A stretch of DNA of 48,083 nucleotides from Armatimonadota bacterium (GCA_025358205.1 JANYKG010000126.1:1-48083), one strand, 5' to 3'; positions 33,806 through 44,490 are shown, numbered from the stretch's first letter. Notes: generated from the letters alone by a model not told the origin. Program-made: numbers and translations.

Positions 33806-36373
33806 ATGAAACGCATACTGCCCTTGATCGCCCTTATCCTATCGTCCACCATGTGCCTTGCCGCTGCACCGGTGACCGTCGGGCCGTCCGCGAACGGCTA
33901 TGTCGTGACTACAAAGCAACTGGTACGCCCCGCCGGTCAGGTCCTCAACTTCGGCGGACGACCGGTTGACCTAGCGCTATCACCCGATGGGAAGGCGCTG
34001 TACGTAGAAACCGTCAAATCCGTGCTTGTTGTAGACCCGAAGACGTGGAAAGTGCGGCAGGAACTGCCCTACAGCGCAGGCTCCAACTCCATGCACGGGA
34101 TCGCGGTAAGCAGAGATGGTTCTCGCGTGTACGTGACGACGGTTCCTAACCAGCTTCTACAGGCCAAAGTGGGGCAGGATGGCAAGCTCTTATGGGGGAA
34201 CACGATCACGCTGCCCGGACCCGACGGCAAGGGCGGTTCGACACCGTGCGGGATTGCCCTGACCCCGGATGGTAAGACCGCGCTTGTCTGCCTCTCGCGC
34301 AACAACACGCTTGCGGTGGTGGACCTGGCGCAGCGCAAGCTGGTGAAAGAAGTTCTAGTCGGAGTGGCTCCTTACGCCGTAACCTTGGCGGCGGACGGAA
34401 GCAAGGCCTATGTCTCCAACTGGGGCGGGCGACGTGCCGCGAGCGACGAACGCACAGCGGATTCGTCCGGCACTGCCGCGTTGGTGGATAAGCGCGGCGT
34501 CGGGTGCAGCGGAACGGTATCGGTCGTTGACCTCAACCAGGGTAAGGAAACGGCTGAGATCACCACGGGGCTGCATCCGTCCGGCGCGGCGATAAGCGCT
34601 GACGGCAGGACGCTCTACGTCGCCAACGCGAACTCGGACACGGTCAGCGTGATTGATACCAAGTCCCAGCGCGTCACTCAAACGATAGTCGTCCGGCCAG
34701 ACCTGTCTCTACCGTTCGGCAGCGCCCCCAACGCGCTGGCGCTTGGCAGTAACGGCAAGGATATATACATCGCCAACGCCGGTAACAACGCAGTCGCGGC
34801 GGTGTCGCTTGGCAAGAAGCCCGTGGTGCGCGGATTCATCCCCGCGGGCTGGCATCCGGGTGCGGTGGTTACGGATGGCAAATACCTCTACATCGCCAAC
34901 GTGAAGGGCTTTGGCTCGCGGGACAAGCAGAAAGACGCTAACGGCTGGTCCGTTCGCTGGACCCTCGGCTGCCTGAACAAGGTGGCGATTCCCAATGCCG
35001 CCACGCTCAAGAAATACACCGCACAGGTAAAGACCGACGCCCGAGTGCCGCAGGTCCTCCGCGCGCTTGAGAAAGCGCAGACCGGCAAGAAGCCCGTGCC
35101 GATACCCGAAAGGGCCGGGGAACCTTCGACCATCGAGCATGTGGTGTACGTCATCAAGGAGAACCGCACTTACGACCAGCTTTTCGGCGACCTGCCGAAG
35201 GGGAACAACGACCCAAGCCTGTGCGTTTTCGGGCGAGAGATCACACCCAACCACCACGCCATCGCCGAGCAGTTCGGCATCCTGGACAACTTCTACTGCA
35301 ACGGTATCGTCTCCGCAGACGGCCACCAGTGGGCAACACAGGGGTATGTTACCGACTACATCGAGAAGCAGTGGGGCGGCTGGGGGCGCAGCTATCCATA
35401 TGAGGGCGATGACTCGCTCGCGTTTGCGTCGTCGGGCTTCATCTGGGACAACGCGCTACTCCACGGCGTCTCGTTCCGCAACTACGGCGAGATGGGCCGA
35501 GGCGAATCCATCCCCAATGATGCTTCCTACGAGGTGATTCAGAACGACAAGTCCGGTGATATCAAGCTCTCATCCTTATACCGGGTTGAAACGCTTCGGC
35601 GCTATAGCTGCCCGGACTACCCCGGCTGGAACATGAAGATACCCGATTCCGCGCGCGCCGATTCGTTCCTCCGGGAGTTCCGCAAATATGAGAAGAACGG
35701 CGACTGGCCGGAGTTCAATATCGTCTACCTCCCGAACGACCACACCAGCGGCGCTAACCCAGGACTGCCCAGCCCGAGCGGTTACCTGGCTGCCAACGAC
35801 CTGGCGCTCGGGCGGATAGTGGAAGCCATCAGCAAGAGCCGCTTCTGGGCCAAGACAGCGATCTTCGTGGTGGAGGACGACCCTCAGGCCGGGTTCGATC
35901 ACGTGGACGGGCATCGGTCAATCGGCCTCGTGATCAGCCCGTACACCAAGCGCGGCGCGGTGGTCAGCGAGTTCTACAACCAGACCTCGGTTTTGCACAC
36001 GATAGAGCTTATCCTCGGGCTGCCGCCGATGAACCAGATGGACGCCATGGCCCCGGTGATGCGCGAGTGCTTCACGGAGACGCCCGACCTGCGGACGTAC
36101 ACCTGCCTGCCGAGGAACATCCCGCTTGATCAGATGAATCCGAGGACCGCGAAACTGAATGGTATCCTACTGCAGATGGCCGAGCAGAGCATGAGCATGG
36201 ACTTCAGCGAACCCGACAGGATCGTTGACGACACCCTGAACCGAATCGTCTGGCACTCGGTCAAGGGTATTGACGCGCCCTACCCCGCCGCGTGGGCCGG
36301 TGCCCACGGCAGAGGCCTGACGCAGCTCAACCTGCGCCTCGACGAAACGACTGAGGAAGAGCCGGGCGGTTGA
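33806..36373 (+). CDS. Bifunctional YncE-like beta-propeller / phosphoesterase
   Basis: 855 residues. The ATG at 33806 follows GGAGG and starts a signal peptide (MKRILPLIALILSSTMCLAA). Residues about 30-380 are a seven-bladed YVTN/YncE propeller (DGKALYVETV, DGSRVYVTTVPN, DGKTALVCLSRNNTLAVVD, DGRTLYVANANSDTVSVIDT, GKDIYIANAGNNAVAAVSL). Residues about 430-820 are an alkaline phosphatase/phospholipase C-type (PF04185) domain: IEHVVYVIKENRTYDQLFGD with the metal-binding ENRTYD, NFYCNGIVSADGHQW, and FVVEDDPQAGFDHVDGHRS. It probably hydrolyses phosphate esters in the periplasm. The pair is known as a natural fusion; normal length. Confidence 0.85.
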   Translation: MKRILPLIALILSSTMCLAAAPVTVGPSANGYVVTTKQLVRPAGQVLNFGGRPVDLALSPDGKALYVETVKSVLVVDPKTWKVRQELPYSAGSNSMHGIAVSRDGSRVYVTTVPNQLLQAKVGQDGKLLWGNTITLPGPDGKGGSTPCGIALTPDGKTALVCLSRNNTLAVVDLAQRKLVKEVLVGVAPYAVTLAADGSKAYVSNWGGRRAASDERTADSSGTAALVDKRGVGCSGTVSVVDLNQGKETAEITTGLHPSGAAISADGRTLYVANANSDTVSVIDTKSQRVTQTIVVRPDLSLPFGSAPNALALGSNGKDIYIANAGNNAVAAVSLGKKPVVRGFIPAGWHPGAVVTDGKYLYIANVKGFGSRDKQKDANGWSVRWTLGCLNKVAIPNAATLKKYTAQVKTDARVPQVLRALEKAQTGKKPVPIPERAGEPSTIEHVVYVIKENRTYDQLFGDLPKGNNDPSLCVFGREITPNHHAIAEQFGILDNFYCNGIVSADGHQWATQGYVTDYIEKQWGGWGRSYPYEGDDSLAFASSGFIWDNALLHGVSFRNYGEMGRGESIPNDASYEVIQNDKSGDIKLSSLYRVETLRRYSCPDYPGWNMKIPDSARADSFLREFRKYEKNGDWPEFNIVYLPNDHTSGANPGLPSPSGYLAANDLALGRIVEAISKSRFWAKTAIFVVEDDPQAGFDHVDGHRSIGLVISPYTKRGAVVSEFYNQTSVLHTIELILGLPPMNQMDAMAPVMRECFTETPDLRTYTCLPRNIPLDQMNPRTAKLNGILLQMAEQSMSMDFSEPDRIVDDTLNRIVWHSVKGIDAPYPAAWAGAHGRGLTQLNLRLDETTEEEPGG

Positions 36374-36530
36374 CAATGCGTGCCGACGGGAAGGCGAGCG
36401 TCCCCGCGGGCCGGTATCACTGGTCTATCAGACGACTCGCCCGAGTCTCGTCCTCTCAAATAGACGCAACCTTTCCGAAGCGCCGAGTGTCTAACGAAAT
36501 GACAGACTGACACGTCAACGGAGTACGCAC

Positions 36531-37463
36531 TTGACTGACATAGCAATACGAACTGAGAACCTCACCCGCCAATTCGCAACGGTGCGGGCGGTTGATAACC
36601 TCTCGATTGAGATCCCCGCCGGAACGATCTTCGGCTTCCTTGGCCCGAACGGCGCGGGAAAGACAACGACAATCCGCCTTCTGCTCGGACTGCTGGAGCC
36701 GACCGTGGGCAGCGCGAACGTGCTGGGGTTCGACACCCGAACCCACGCCGACGAGATTCGCACTCGCTGCGGTGCGCTTTTGGAGTACACCGGCCTGTAT
36801 GAGCGTCTGAGCGCGGAGGACAACCTGGATTTCTACGGGCGCATCTGGCACATCCCGACCACCGAGCGCAAGGCGAGAATCAAGGAAATGCTCGAGCACA
36901 TAGGGCTGTACGACCGCCGCAAGGAGGTCGTCGGCACGTGGAGCAGAGGCATGCGGCAGAAGCTCGCCGTGGCCCGCGCAGTCTTCCATCGCCCAGCGCT
37001 ACTCTTCGTTGATGAGCCGACAGCGGGACTCGATCCGGTGGCGTCGGCGGCGCTGAGGGACGATCTCGCCAGCCTGGCGGAAGGGCAAGGCGTCACAGTC
37101 TTTCTCACCACGCACAACCTGGTCGAGGCCGAGCGGCTGTGCAGCCAAGTAGCCGTTATCCGACAAGGTAAGCTGCTTGCGGTGGGCCACCCTGATGAAC
37201 TGCGCGCCAAGTCCGGCGGCTTGCATGTGGAAGTGAAAGGACGGAACCTGAACGGCAAGGTGCTCGAACTCGTGAAACTGCGCCCCGAGGTCGGCGAGGC
37301 GGAGAACCAGAACGGACGCCTGATGATTACGATGAAGGAGCAGACCGAGTTCGCCCCATTGGTTGCACTCATGGTCAACTCCGGCGCGGAGATCGAGGAG
37401 ATTCACAAGGATACCGGCAGCTTGGAGGACGTGTTCCTGGCGATGGTGGAGGAAGAGAAATGA
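36531..37463 (+). CDS. ABC transporter ATP-binding protein (ABC-2 exporter)
   Basis: 310 residues from TTG at 36531, after GGAG. Walker A is GPNGAGKTT (38-46), the signature is SRGMRQK (138-144, the ABC-2 style form of LSGGQ), Walker B is LLFVDE (157-162), and the switch histidine is TTHNLVEAE. Residues about 225-310 are the extra C-terminal domain of ABC-2 exporter subunits (DUF4162-like). It hydrolyses ATP to drive the permease encoded next, with which it overlaps by 4 bp (ATGA). Likely substrates: lipid, polysaccharide or drug; unknown. Confidence 0.95.
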   Translation: MTDIAIRTENLTRQFATVRAVDNLSIEIPAGTIFGFLGPNGAGKTTTIRLLLGLLEPTVGSANVLGFDTRTHADEIRTRCGALLEYTGLYERLSAEDNLDFYGRIWHIPTTERKARIKEMLEHIGLYDRRKEVVGTWSRGMRQKLAVARAVFHRPALLFVDEPTAGLDPVASAALRDDLASLAEGQGVTVFLTTHNLVEAERLCSQVAVIRQGKLLAVGHPDELRAKSGGLHVEVKGRNLNGKVLELVKLRPEVGEAENQNGRLMITMKEQTEFAPLVALMVNSGAEIEEIHKDTGSLEDVFLAMVEEEK

Positions 37464-38224
37464 TCGGTGACATCTGGACAATCATGCGCAAGGAATTCAA
37501 GGAATTTCTCATCATGCGGGGGCGCCGGGTCGGGCTCACCAGTATAGCAGTAGTCGTAGGGATGTTCGGTCTCTTCATGCCTCTGCAGTCCGGTCCTGGG
37601 TGGTTCGCCCAGCCGTTGGTCTTATTCTATGCGTACTTGCCGTTCGTGATGGCTATGGGCATAGTAGCCGATGCTTTTGCCGGAGAACGAGAGCGGCGCA
37701 CTCTGGAAAATCTACTCGCCAGCAGATTGCCGGACACTGCGATCCTGTTCGGCAAGATAGCATTCATAGTGAGCTACTCATGGGGAATGAGCCTGGTGTC
37801 AATGCTGACCGCGGTCATAGCGCTGAACCTGAAGTATGGTCACGCCACCATCGCGAAAAGCTCGACAATGGTGATAGCGGGGATGCACATGAGCATGTTG
37901 TCTGTCGTGGTCGGAGTAGCATTTCTCGGATTGATCCTCGCCACCCTGATGACAGCAATCGGCATCTTGTTATCCATGAAAGCTTCATCCGTGAAACAGG
38001 TTCAGCAGACCATGGGCTTTGTCATGATGGGGTTCTTCCTGGTGCCAACCGTCGGAGCCGCTCTGATTCCGCACACGTGGATGTCCAAGCTGTTCCAGTC
38101 CGCCTCAGCCATGGGTGTGAAGGAGTTCGCCTTACTTGTAGCCGCGGTCTTCGTGCTGCTGGATGTGGTACTCCTTGCATTGGCCATTGCCCGCTTCAAG
38201 CGCGCAAAGCTGATAATGGACTAG
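37460..38224 (+). CDS. ABC-2 type exporter permease
   Basis: 254 residues, start overlapping the upstream stop. Six membrane segments are visible, with an amphipathic N terminus (WTIMRKEFKEFLIMRGRR, the usual ABC-2 start) and an AFAGERERRTLENLLASRLPDTAILFGKI signature between TM2 and TM3, characteristic of ABC-2 permeases. It forms the membrane pore for the ATPase at 36531. The two genes form a short operon ending in a repeat-bearing gap. Confidence 0.9.
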   Translation: MIGDIWTIMRKEFKEFLIMRGRRVGLTSIAVVVGMFGLFMPLQSGPGWFAQPLVLFYAYLPFVMAMGIVADAFAGERERRTLENLLASRLPDTAILFGKIAFIVSYSWGMSLVSMLTAVIALNLKYGHATIAKSSTMVIAGMHMSMLSVVVGVAFLGLILATLMTAIGILLSMKASSVKQVQQTMGFVMMGFFLVPTVGAALIPHTWMSKLFQSASAMGVKEFALLVAAVFVLLDVVLLALAIARFKRAKLIMD

Positions 38225-38229
38225 CGGGT

Positions 38230-38303
38230 TGGGTGACGGGTTACGGGTTTCTGTTGTCAGGCAAGACCGGAACCCGAAACCTGGAACCCGGTACCCGGAA
38301 CCC
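38230..38303. repeat. Dispersed repeat between convergent ABC permease and metK
   Basis: Begins GGGTGACGGGTTACGGGT, matching 17 of 18 bases of the repeat at 18489-18506, followed by a gttgtcagg core and ggaacccgaaacctgg-type tail. It forms GGGTT/AACCC-type stems and may serve as a bidirectional terminator. Confidence 0.6.
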
Positions 38304-39422
38304 TTACCTCGCTCCCCGCAGCTCGTCCGCCCTGTCGGTCTGCTCCCAGGATACCCCCGGCCTTCCGAAGTGTCCGTAGGCGGACAGTGGCGTGTAGATC
38401 GGCCTGCGTAAGTCGAGGACCCGAATGATGCTCCCTGGAGTGAGATCGAAGCGCTCACCTACCACTTCGCTCAGCCGCTCATCAGGCAGTCTTCCTGTCC
38501 CGAACGTGTCCACCTTCAGCGAGAACGGAGCGGTGTCGCCTATGCCATATGCGATCTCCACCTCACACCGATCCGCAAGGCCCGCAGCCACCAGGTTCTT
38601 GGCAACGTATCGCATCATATAAGTGGCCGACCGGTCCACCTTCGTGGGGTCCTTCCCGCTGAATGCGCCGCCACCGTGCCTGGCATAGCCGCCGTAGGTG
38701 TCTACGATTATCTTCCGCCCGGTCAGCCCGGTATCTGCGCCTGGGCCTCCGATCACAAACGAACCGTTCGGATTCACCCGGATGTTTCGCTCGTCAACGT
38801 CAACAGCAGGCTGAACAACCAGCCGTATGACATCTCTGCGCAGAGTGTCCAGATCAACTTCGGGAGAGTGCTGAGCCGCGATAAGCACCTTGGCTATTCC
38901 CACAGGCTTGCCGCTGCCGTCGTATTCAATCGTGACCTGCGTCTTGCCGTCGGGTCGCAGGTAGGGGATCAGCCCGGTCTTGCGCGCCTCCGTCAGTCGG
39001 GCCGCCAGCTTGTGCGCGATGATGATCGGCATGGGCACAAGCTCGTCCGTATCGGTGCATGCGAACCCAAACATCATGCCCTGGTCGCCCGCGCCTTCGG
39101 TATCAACCTGCGCGCCTATCTCGACGGACTGGCTGCGGACCACCGATCTGATCTCGGCGGCATCGAGGTCGAACCCATCGTCCGCGGTGTGGTAGCCGAT
39201 CTCCGCGATAGCCTTTCGCGCAATGCCGGGGATGTCCACGTCCGCGTTGGCCGTGATCTCGCCGCCTACCACGCATAGCCCGCTGGTGATGAACGTCTCG
39301 CATGCCACCCTGCCCCTGGGATCCTGGGCCAGCACTGCGTCCAGCACCGAGTCCGAGATTCTGTCGGCAACCTTGTCCGGGTGCCCCTCGGTAACCGATT
39401 CAGAAGTGAAATAAGAATTCAT
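38304..39422 (-). CDS. metK: S-adenosylmethionine synthetase
   Basis: 372 residues from ATG 39422 (GGGAG 8 bp upstream); the long in-frame extension upstream is not coding. It opens with [18 protein letters not shown]. MetK signatures are present: GVGGEI-type [51 protein letters not shown] (the P-loop-like GDAGLTGRK), [23 protein letters not shown]. It makes S-adenosylmethionine from methionine and ATP in the cytoplasm. It is the last gene of the leftward run, 22 bp after the ceramidase-like gene, an unusual setting for an essential gene. Confidence 0.97.
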   Translation of the reverse strand: MNSYFTSESVTEGHPDKVADRISDSVLDAVLAQDPRGRVACETFITSGLCVVGGEITANADVDIPGIARKAIAEIGYHTADDGFDLDAAEIRSVVRSQSVEIGAQVDTEGAGDQGMMFGFACTDTDELVPMPIIIAHKLAARLTEARKTGLIPYLRPDGKTQVTIEYDGSGKPVGIAKVLIAAQHSPEVDLDTLRRDVIRLVVQPAVDVDERNIRVNPNGSFVIGGPGADTGLTGRKIIVDTYGGYARHGGGAFSGKDPTKVDRSATYMMRYVAKNLVAAGLADRCEVEIAYGIGDTAPFSLKVDTFGTGRLPDERLSEVVGERFDLTPGSIIRVLDLRRPIYTPLSAYGHFGRPGVSWEQTDRADELRGAR

Positions 39423-39444
39423 CGCGCGTACTCCCGTCCCGTCG

Positions 39445-40728
39445 TCAACCCGCAAGCTTCCTGAGCAGTTTGCCCGCAGCGTTGGCGATCTGCACGCCCG
39501 CCGATGGTTCGAGCACGGCGGAAAGAATCGGCATCGTCTCGTAGGTCCCGGGGTAGAACGCATCGGACGTCGGTATGTACCCGAATGAGCCGTTCGCCAA
39601 CTCGCCGACGAAGGTCTGCGCAAACGGGGACCACTCTTTGATGCTCAGTCCATACTCCACGAAATACTCGCCGGGGATACCGACGATAGCCATATCGCCT
39701 ATTCGGATGACCTGCAGTTCTACCTCTGCCGACTTGCCGTCCAGATCGTAGGTCTGGATGTACTTGGCCTGCGCGAACTCCTTCTCGTCCGGGTCGGCCT
39801 GCTTGAGCACCTCATCCGCATGTGCTCGTAGGGTATCGGTCATCGGGGCGTACTTGATGTCCAGAGTGTCTGTCCCAACGCCCAGCGCATCGTTCATCGG
39901 CTCGGAAAGCTCCGATGCCGCCAGGACCTTTCCGGCCAGCGTTCGGGCGATGATGGTGGACTGGCCCCAACCGTTCTGGTCTCGCGCGGTGGTAACGTCA
40001 ATGTGGTTGATGTTTCCACACGTGCCCTGCATGAAGATGACCAACGGCTTGCTCTCGTACTGCGAACTGACGATGCGCGACATCTCGCCGGGGAAATCCG
40101 CGGAGATCTCGCAGCCGGTCTTCACGTCCACGTGCAGCGAGTAGTTGGCCAGGATGCACATCGGCTGACCGGACTCGTCGTCTACGCGCAGGACATTCAC
40201 CTGCGGGTCTATCGGGCCGTCCGGGCCTATGATATCCGGGTTCAGCTTGCCGGGGTTGAACTTCACCGTACCGTCCTTCATGCGGAATCGGCGGTTGAAA
40301 GCCACGCCGTCTTCATACTCCTCGCCGAGGCGTAACTTGGCGGGCTTCAGGTTTGCATTGGCCTGGATCACGGCTTCGGCTATCAGCTTGGGCAGTCCGC
40401 GCAAGTACTCCTCGTGTACTGGAACCATGGGCCGCTCCATATAAGTCTCCGGGCCGGTGTGCGTGTGCGTGCATGCGATCATGATGTGGTCGGCGTGGAT
40501 CCCCGTCGCCTTCGACGTGATTTTCCTGGCCTCCTCCACTTGCGGCCGCATGAGGTGGATGATATCACACACGACGATGGCGAGCTTGACATGCCCACAT
40601 TCAAGGACGAGCGCCTTGGCGAACAGATCGTCGTGAACAGCGGTCGAAACCCTGTCGTAGAAGTACCCGCTCAGCGATGTCCCCACCGGCGGGGTGATGA
40701 TTTGTGCGTATGTGCCTGCGCGAAGCAT
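39445..40728 (-). CDS. Neutral/alkaline non-lysosomal ceramidase-like amidohydrolase
   Basis: 427 residues. The ATG at 40728 follows GGAGG; the in-frame bases upstream are repeat sequence (gatactcgat type). There is no signal peptide. Conserved stretches are [59 protein letters not shown] with metal-binding histidines, [16 protein letters not shown] as the active-site loop, and [23 protein letters not shown]. This family (PF04734) contains ceramidases but many bacterial members are of unknown substrate. It is in a run with the GH78 and GH106 genes, so a glycoconjugate substrate is possible. Confidence 0.8.
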   Translation of the reverse strand: MLRAGTYAQIITPPVGTSLSGYFYDRVSTAVHDDLFAKALVLECGHVKLAIVVCDIIHLMRPQVEEARKITSKATGIHADHIMIACTHTHTGPETYMERPMVPVHEEYLRGLPKLIAEAVIQANANLKPAKLRLGEEYEDGVAFNRRFRMKDGTVKFNPGKLNPDIIGPDGPIDPQVNVLRVDDESGQPMCILANYSLHVDVKTGCEISADFPGEMSRIVSSQYESKPLVIFMQGTCGNINHIDVTTARDQNGWGQSTIIARTLAGKVLAASELSEPMNDALGVGTDTLDIKYAPMTDTLRAHADEVLKQADPDEKEFAQAKYIQTYDLDGKSAEVELQVIRIGDMAIVGIPGEYFVEYGLSIKEWSPFAQTFVGELANGSFGYIPTSDAFYPGTYETMPILSAVLEPSAGVQIANAAGKLLRKLAG

Positions 40729-40751
40729 GAAAATGACCTCCTTGAACCAAC

Positions 40752-40786
40752 GTGATACTCGATGCTCGATTCTGGATACTCGATCC
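40752..40786. repeat. gatactcgat direct repeat between operon genes
   Basis: GATACTCGAT occurs twice (about 40754 and 40775) with GCTCGAT between, in the gap before the ceramidase-like gene. Its translation extends that gene's frame upstream spuriously. Confidence 0.5.
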
Positions 40787-40806
40787 CCGAATGGACCTGC
40801 CGACAC

Positions 40807-41280
40807 CTAGTCCCGCTCTGCATCTTCAGGTTTGCGGGCTTGGTACATCGAGAAATCTCGAAATCCGGTGAAATCTCGTAAGATCACGACGAGCAAGATA
40901 ATTCCGACAATGTCTAGGCTGAAATGGGCTTTCCCCAATAAAGCCCGCAACAAGGGGCTTAGTACACTCAAGGCCAAACTTGCGAGTATCACCCAATAAC
41001 CCCACATCCGACCCTTCAAGGTGTAGAATGCAGACAGCGCCCCAACCGCACAGAATGCCGTCATTACAAGCACGGCGACCAGAAGTGATCTCCATCCCGA
41101 CGCCACATACTGATGCCCGGTTATCTGATTGGTGAAGAGCACATTACCGTCAGGCACCGTATGCGCCAGACTTATGACGAGAAGACTGGCCAAGACAGGC
41201 CCCACCAGCGTTATCCATGCGATGACCTGTACTCCCAGCGGAATACAAGGCGGATGTGTGCTGCTCAGATCATTGCTCAT
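40807..41280 (-). CDS. Small integral membrane protein, unknown function
   Basis: 157 residues from ATG 41280; a TTG at 41298 is an alternative. Four membrane segments are visible (GVQVIAWITLVGPVLASLLVI, SLLVAVLVMTAFCAVGALSAFYTL, YWVILASLALSVLSPLLRALL, IVGIILLVVILRDF). No family recognised. It is 36 bp after the GH78 gene and 78 bp before the ceramidase-like gene, in the same run. The GC content is lower than that of its neighbours. Confidence 0.7.
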   Translation of the reverse strand: MSNDLSSTHPPCIPLGVQVIAWITLVGPVLASLLVISLAHTVPDGNVLFTNQITGHQYVASGWRSLLVAVLVMTAFCAVGALSAFYTLKGRMWGYWVILASLALSVLSPLLRALLGKAHFSLDIVGIILLVVILRDFTGFRDFSMYQARKPEDAERD

Positions 41281-41316
41281 CGTAGGTTGTGTCTCCAATC
41301 ACCCAAACCCCCACGC

Positions 41317-44300
41317 TCACTGACCGGCTATCAGACTGAACGAGTAACTCCCTGAGCCGCAGTCGAACTTGACCCAGGCGTCCGTTTCCCGGCTGGACGA
41401 GACGCCCGGTACACCTGGAACCGGCTTGTCGTTCTCCCAGACCACGCGCCCGCTCTCGGTGACCTTGATGTGCTGCTGTCCCAGCTTCGGCACGCAGACC
41501 ACCGCGCGCGAGTTGCCGGGGATGGTGACCTCCATCGTGAGGCCATCCTTCGTGAGCACCCAGTACGAGGCGACCGGGCCGCGAACCGTGTCAACCGCCG
41601 CTCGCGCCCACGTCAGATCGCCGACGACATACGGCTTGATTTCGAACCCTTCGAAGCCGCCTACGGGCTGCGCGATCGGCGTTATGCCCGCAAGCGCCTG
41701 GTAGAACCATCCGTTGATGAAGCCGAACGCCGGGTGGTTGTGCGAGTTCATGCCGTTGCCGACTGTGTACGTCCACAGCTCCCAGACGGTGGTCGCCCCC
41801 TTCGATATCATATAGCCCCATCCAGGGTAGTCCTTCTGCGTCACGATGGTGTAGGCTACATCCGCGCGGCCTTCGTTGCACAGAACCTCCAGCAGGTAGC
41901 GCGCGCCGAGGAACCCGGTGCTGAGGTGACCATTGCGAGTCACCATGATGTCCTTGATGAGATTATCCACAACCGCCTTGTGTACATCCTTCGGCACGAT
42001 ACCGAGGTAGAGCGGCCAGGCGTTCGAGTACTGACTCGCATTGCCGTAGTTGTTCGTCTTCGGGTCGAAGAATTTCTTGTTGAACGCGTCGCCGATCTTC
42101 GCACACAGTGCATCATATTTCTTCGCGTCGCCGGGCTTTCCGAGTATCTCCGCCATGCGCGCGGCCAACCACGTGCAGCGGTAGAAGCCGCCGGTGGAGA
42201 TCAGGTCCCTGGGAGTATGAACCACGCCAACCCAGTCACCGTAGTTGTTGCGTTTGATGATGTAGGAGTCGCCTGCCTCGCGGGCCAGCATGTCCACGTA
42301 CTTGGCAATGCCGGGGTAGTGCTGGGCGAGTATGCGCTGGTCGCCGGTGTGGCGGTACAGGTCCCAGAGCACAAACGGGTACGCCGCAGCCCACATCGGG
42401 TCGCCAGGGTTCGAGCCCCACACGTGCGGCACGGTATCCGGCACGCGGCCGTCATCGCCTTGGGAATCGGCCATGTCACGCAGCCACTTTGTGTAGCCGG
42501 GCAGCATGTCGAAGTTGTAGAACCCCATGTCGGCGGTCATGTGGCCGTCAGCCATCCAGCCCTGCCGCTCGTCACGCTGCGGGCAGTCCGTGGGGATGCT
42601 GTGGAAGTTGGTCTTGTACCCCCACCATGCGTTTCTTGCTATCTGATTGATGAGCGTGTCGGAGCACTGGAACGAACCTCGCGGCTCGAAATCCGTGTGT
42701 ACCACCCGCCCGAGCAGGTTCTTCAAATAGGGCGTACCGGGAAAGCCTTCAATCTGGACGTAGCGGAAGCCGTGGTACGTGAACCTGGGTTCGTACACCT
42801 CTTCGCCCTTGCCGTTGAGGATGTACTTGTCCGTAGCCCTCGCGCTCCTTAGGTTCTCCTGGTTGACCGTGCCGTTGTCATAGAGAACCTCAGCATGCCT
42901 GAGTTTGACCTCAGTCCCCGCCGGACCCGAGACCTTGAGTTGACACCAACCGGAAAAGTTCTGTCCAAAGTCATAAACCCACACACCCGGCTTCGGGTTG
43001 GTGAGCGTTTTCGGCTTCATGTCCTGGCACACACGGATCGGCTGGATGGTCTCGGCAGAGAGCGCTTTGGCGGGCGATTCTATGGTATCCGCCTTGGCCC
43101 ACGTTGAGTCGTTGAAGCCCGGTTTGTCCCAGCCCGGTGTCTCCAGCCGCGCGTCATAGGTTTCGCCGTGGTACAGCGAGTTTTCCGTAATGGGGCTGTC
43201 GTTCCGCTTCCATCCCTTGCCGGACGTGATGCAGGCCTTCGTGCCGTCCGCATACTCCACGTTGATCTGCAGGATGAAGCGCGGGGATTCGCCCCACCAA
43301 CCCTTGCCCAGAATTACACCGGCGGCGTTTGCGCCGTGCTTCAGCAGACCGGTGACGTCATATGTGCTGTACAGGGTGCGCTTGGCAAAGGCTGTGTAGC
43401 CCGGGTCCAACACCTTGTCGCCTACCTTGTCGCCGTTGAGATGCAGTTCATAGTACCCCAGCCCGGTGACATACGCCCGCGCGCTTCTCACCGGTTTCGA
43501 CAGGCTGAACTCCGTGCGGAATACGGGCGCGTTTTTAGGCGATTCAACCGAAGTGACGATCCCCTCGGTCAGGAATTTCGTGCTCCAGCCTAGCTCCTCG
43601 ATACTGTCCAGCGCGGTAACCGGTTTGCCCAGCGCGAGGTTCTGGTGCAAGTAGTTCGTCACCTGCATTTCGGCGAGTGAGAGCATCTTCTGGCCGTCCT
43701 GCCTGGCCCACAGCTTCGTGGCGGTCAGCCGGACGTAGCGCGCCTTCACCGTATCGAAGTTGATCTCGACGGATTCCGTGCCGGGATTCTTCTGATCTTC
43801 GCTTGTCCTGTCCGCCAGCAGAACCGGCTTGGCGAAATCGGCTGTATCGGATGCCTCGATCCTGTAGCGAATCGGGAACCCGAAGCCGGGGATGTCTTCC
43901 TTCCAGTTGTAAGGCCGCGCGGGGTAGAGCTTGACGATGCTGATGTCGGTCGGCGCGCCCAGGTCAATCTGCACCCACTTCACGGTGTTCTCGTCGGACA
44001 CTTCTTTGGAGTGGTAGCCGTTGCCGCCGCCGGGTGTGTTCAGCCACTGGGCCTTCAAGTCGGACTTGTTCAGGAGCGCCATCTCGAACCAAGCGGGTTC
44101 CACCCAGTCGCCGGCTGTTCCCTGCGCATCCCAAACCTTGACGCGCCAGAAGTACCGCGCGCCGCTTGCGAGCTTCGCGTCCTTGAGGACGATGTCAGAC
44201 ATGCGCGAGGAGAGGATCTTGCCGCTGTCCCATAGCAACGGCTTGCCGGACTGGAGCGATGCTATGCTGCCAGCGACCTGGACTTGGTACGCGCTCTGCC

Positions 44301-44490
44301 GGGAGCCGCGCACATCCTGCACGAACCGCCAGGAGAACCCGGGTTCAGGCGCGTCAATGCCTAGAGGGTTCGCAATCCCGTCCGTCAGCAGATGCTGAGC
44401 GGAGGGTTTGGCAACACTGCTGGCCTCCGCAGAGACGACGACCATCAACACCGCCAGACCGGCGGCAATCAGACAACGCGATAATGACAT
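41317..44490 (-). CDS. Exported alpha-L-rhamnosidase, GH78
   Basis: 1,057 residues. ATG 44490 starts a signal peptide (MSLSRCLIAAGLAVLMVVVSAEA). Residues about 30-135 form a fibronectin-like domain; about 140-310 hold an inserted F5/8-type (discoidin) domain (VKWVQIDLGAPTDISIVKLYPARPYNW); then beta domains with GLGYYELHLNGDKVGDKVLDPGYT and FSGWCQLKVSGPAGTEVKLRHAE. The (alpha/alpha)6 catalytic barrel has FHSIPTDCPQRDERQGWMADGHMTADM with the catalytic acidic residues, and TTVWELWTY...HNHPAFGFINGWFYQALAGI at its end. It removes terminal alpha-L-rhamnose from polymers such as rhamnogalacturonan. It is 28 bp after the GH106 gene. Confidence 0.92.
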   Translation of the reverse strand: MSLSRCLIAAGLAVLMVVVSAEASSVAKPSAQHLLTDGIANPLGIDAPEPGFSWRFVQDVRGSRQSAYQVQVAGSIASLQSGKPLLWDSGKILSSRMSDIVLKDAKLASGARYFWRVKVWDAQGTAGDWVEPAWFEMALLNKSDLKAQWLNTPGGGNGYHSKEVSDENTVKWVQIDLGAPTDISIVKLYPARPYNWKEDIPGFGFPIRYRIEASDTADFAKPVLLADRTSEDQKNPGTESVEINFDTVKARYVRLTATKLWARQDGQKMLSLAEMQVTNYLHQNLALGKPVTALDSIEELGWSTKFLTEGIVTSVESPKNAPVFRTEFSLSKPVRSARAYVTGLGYYELHLNGDKVGDKVLDPGYTAFAKRTLYSTYDVTGLLKHGANAAGVILGKGWWGESPRFILQINVEYADGTKACITSGKGWKRNDSPITENSLYHGETYDARLETPGWDKPGFNDSTWAKADTIESPAKALSAETIQPIRVCQDMKPKTLTNPKPGVWVYDFGQNFSGWCQLKVSGPAGTEVKLRHAEVLYDNGTVNQENLRSARATDKYILNGKGEEVYEPRFTYHGFRYVQIEGFPGTPYLKNLLGRVVHTDFEPRGSFQCSDTLINQIARNAWWGYKTNFHSIPTDCPQRDERQGWMADGHMTADMGFYNFDMLPGYTKWLRDMADSQGDDGRVPDTVPHVWGSNPGDPMWAAAYPFVLWDLYRHTGDQRILAQHYPGIAKYVDMLAREAGDSYIIKRNNYGDWVGVVHTPRDLISTGGFYRCTWLAARMAEILGKPGDAKKYDALCAKIGDAFNKKFFDPKTNNYGNASQYSNAWPLYLGIVPKDVHKAVVDNLIKDIMVTRNGHLSTGFLGARYLLEVLCNEGRADVAYTIVTQKDYPGWGYMISKGATTVWELWTYTVGNGMNSHNHPAFGFINGWFYQALAGITPIAQPVGGFEGFEIKPYVVGDLTWARAAVDTVRGPVASYWVLTKDGLTMEVTIPGNSRAVVCVPKLGQQHIKVTESGRVVWENDKPVPGVPGVSSSRETDAWVKFDCGSGSYSFSLIAGQ

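Noticed and set aside
41470-42852. A 460-codon open frame opposite the GH78 gene
   Set aside because: It is fully antisense to the conserved catalytic domain and shows no family likeness.
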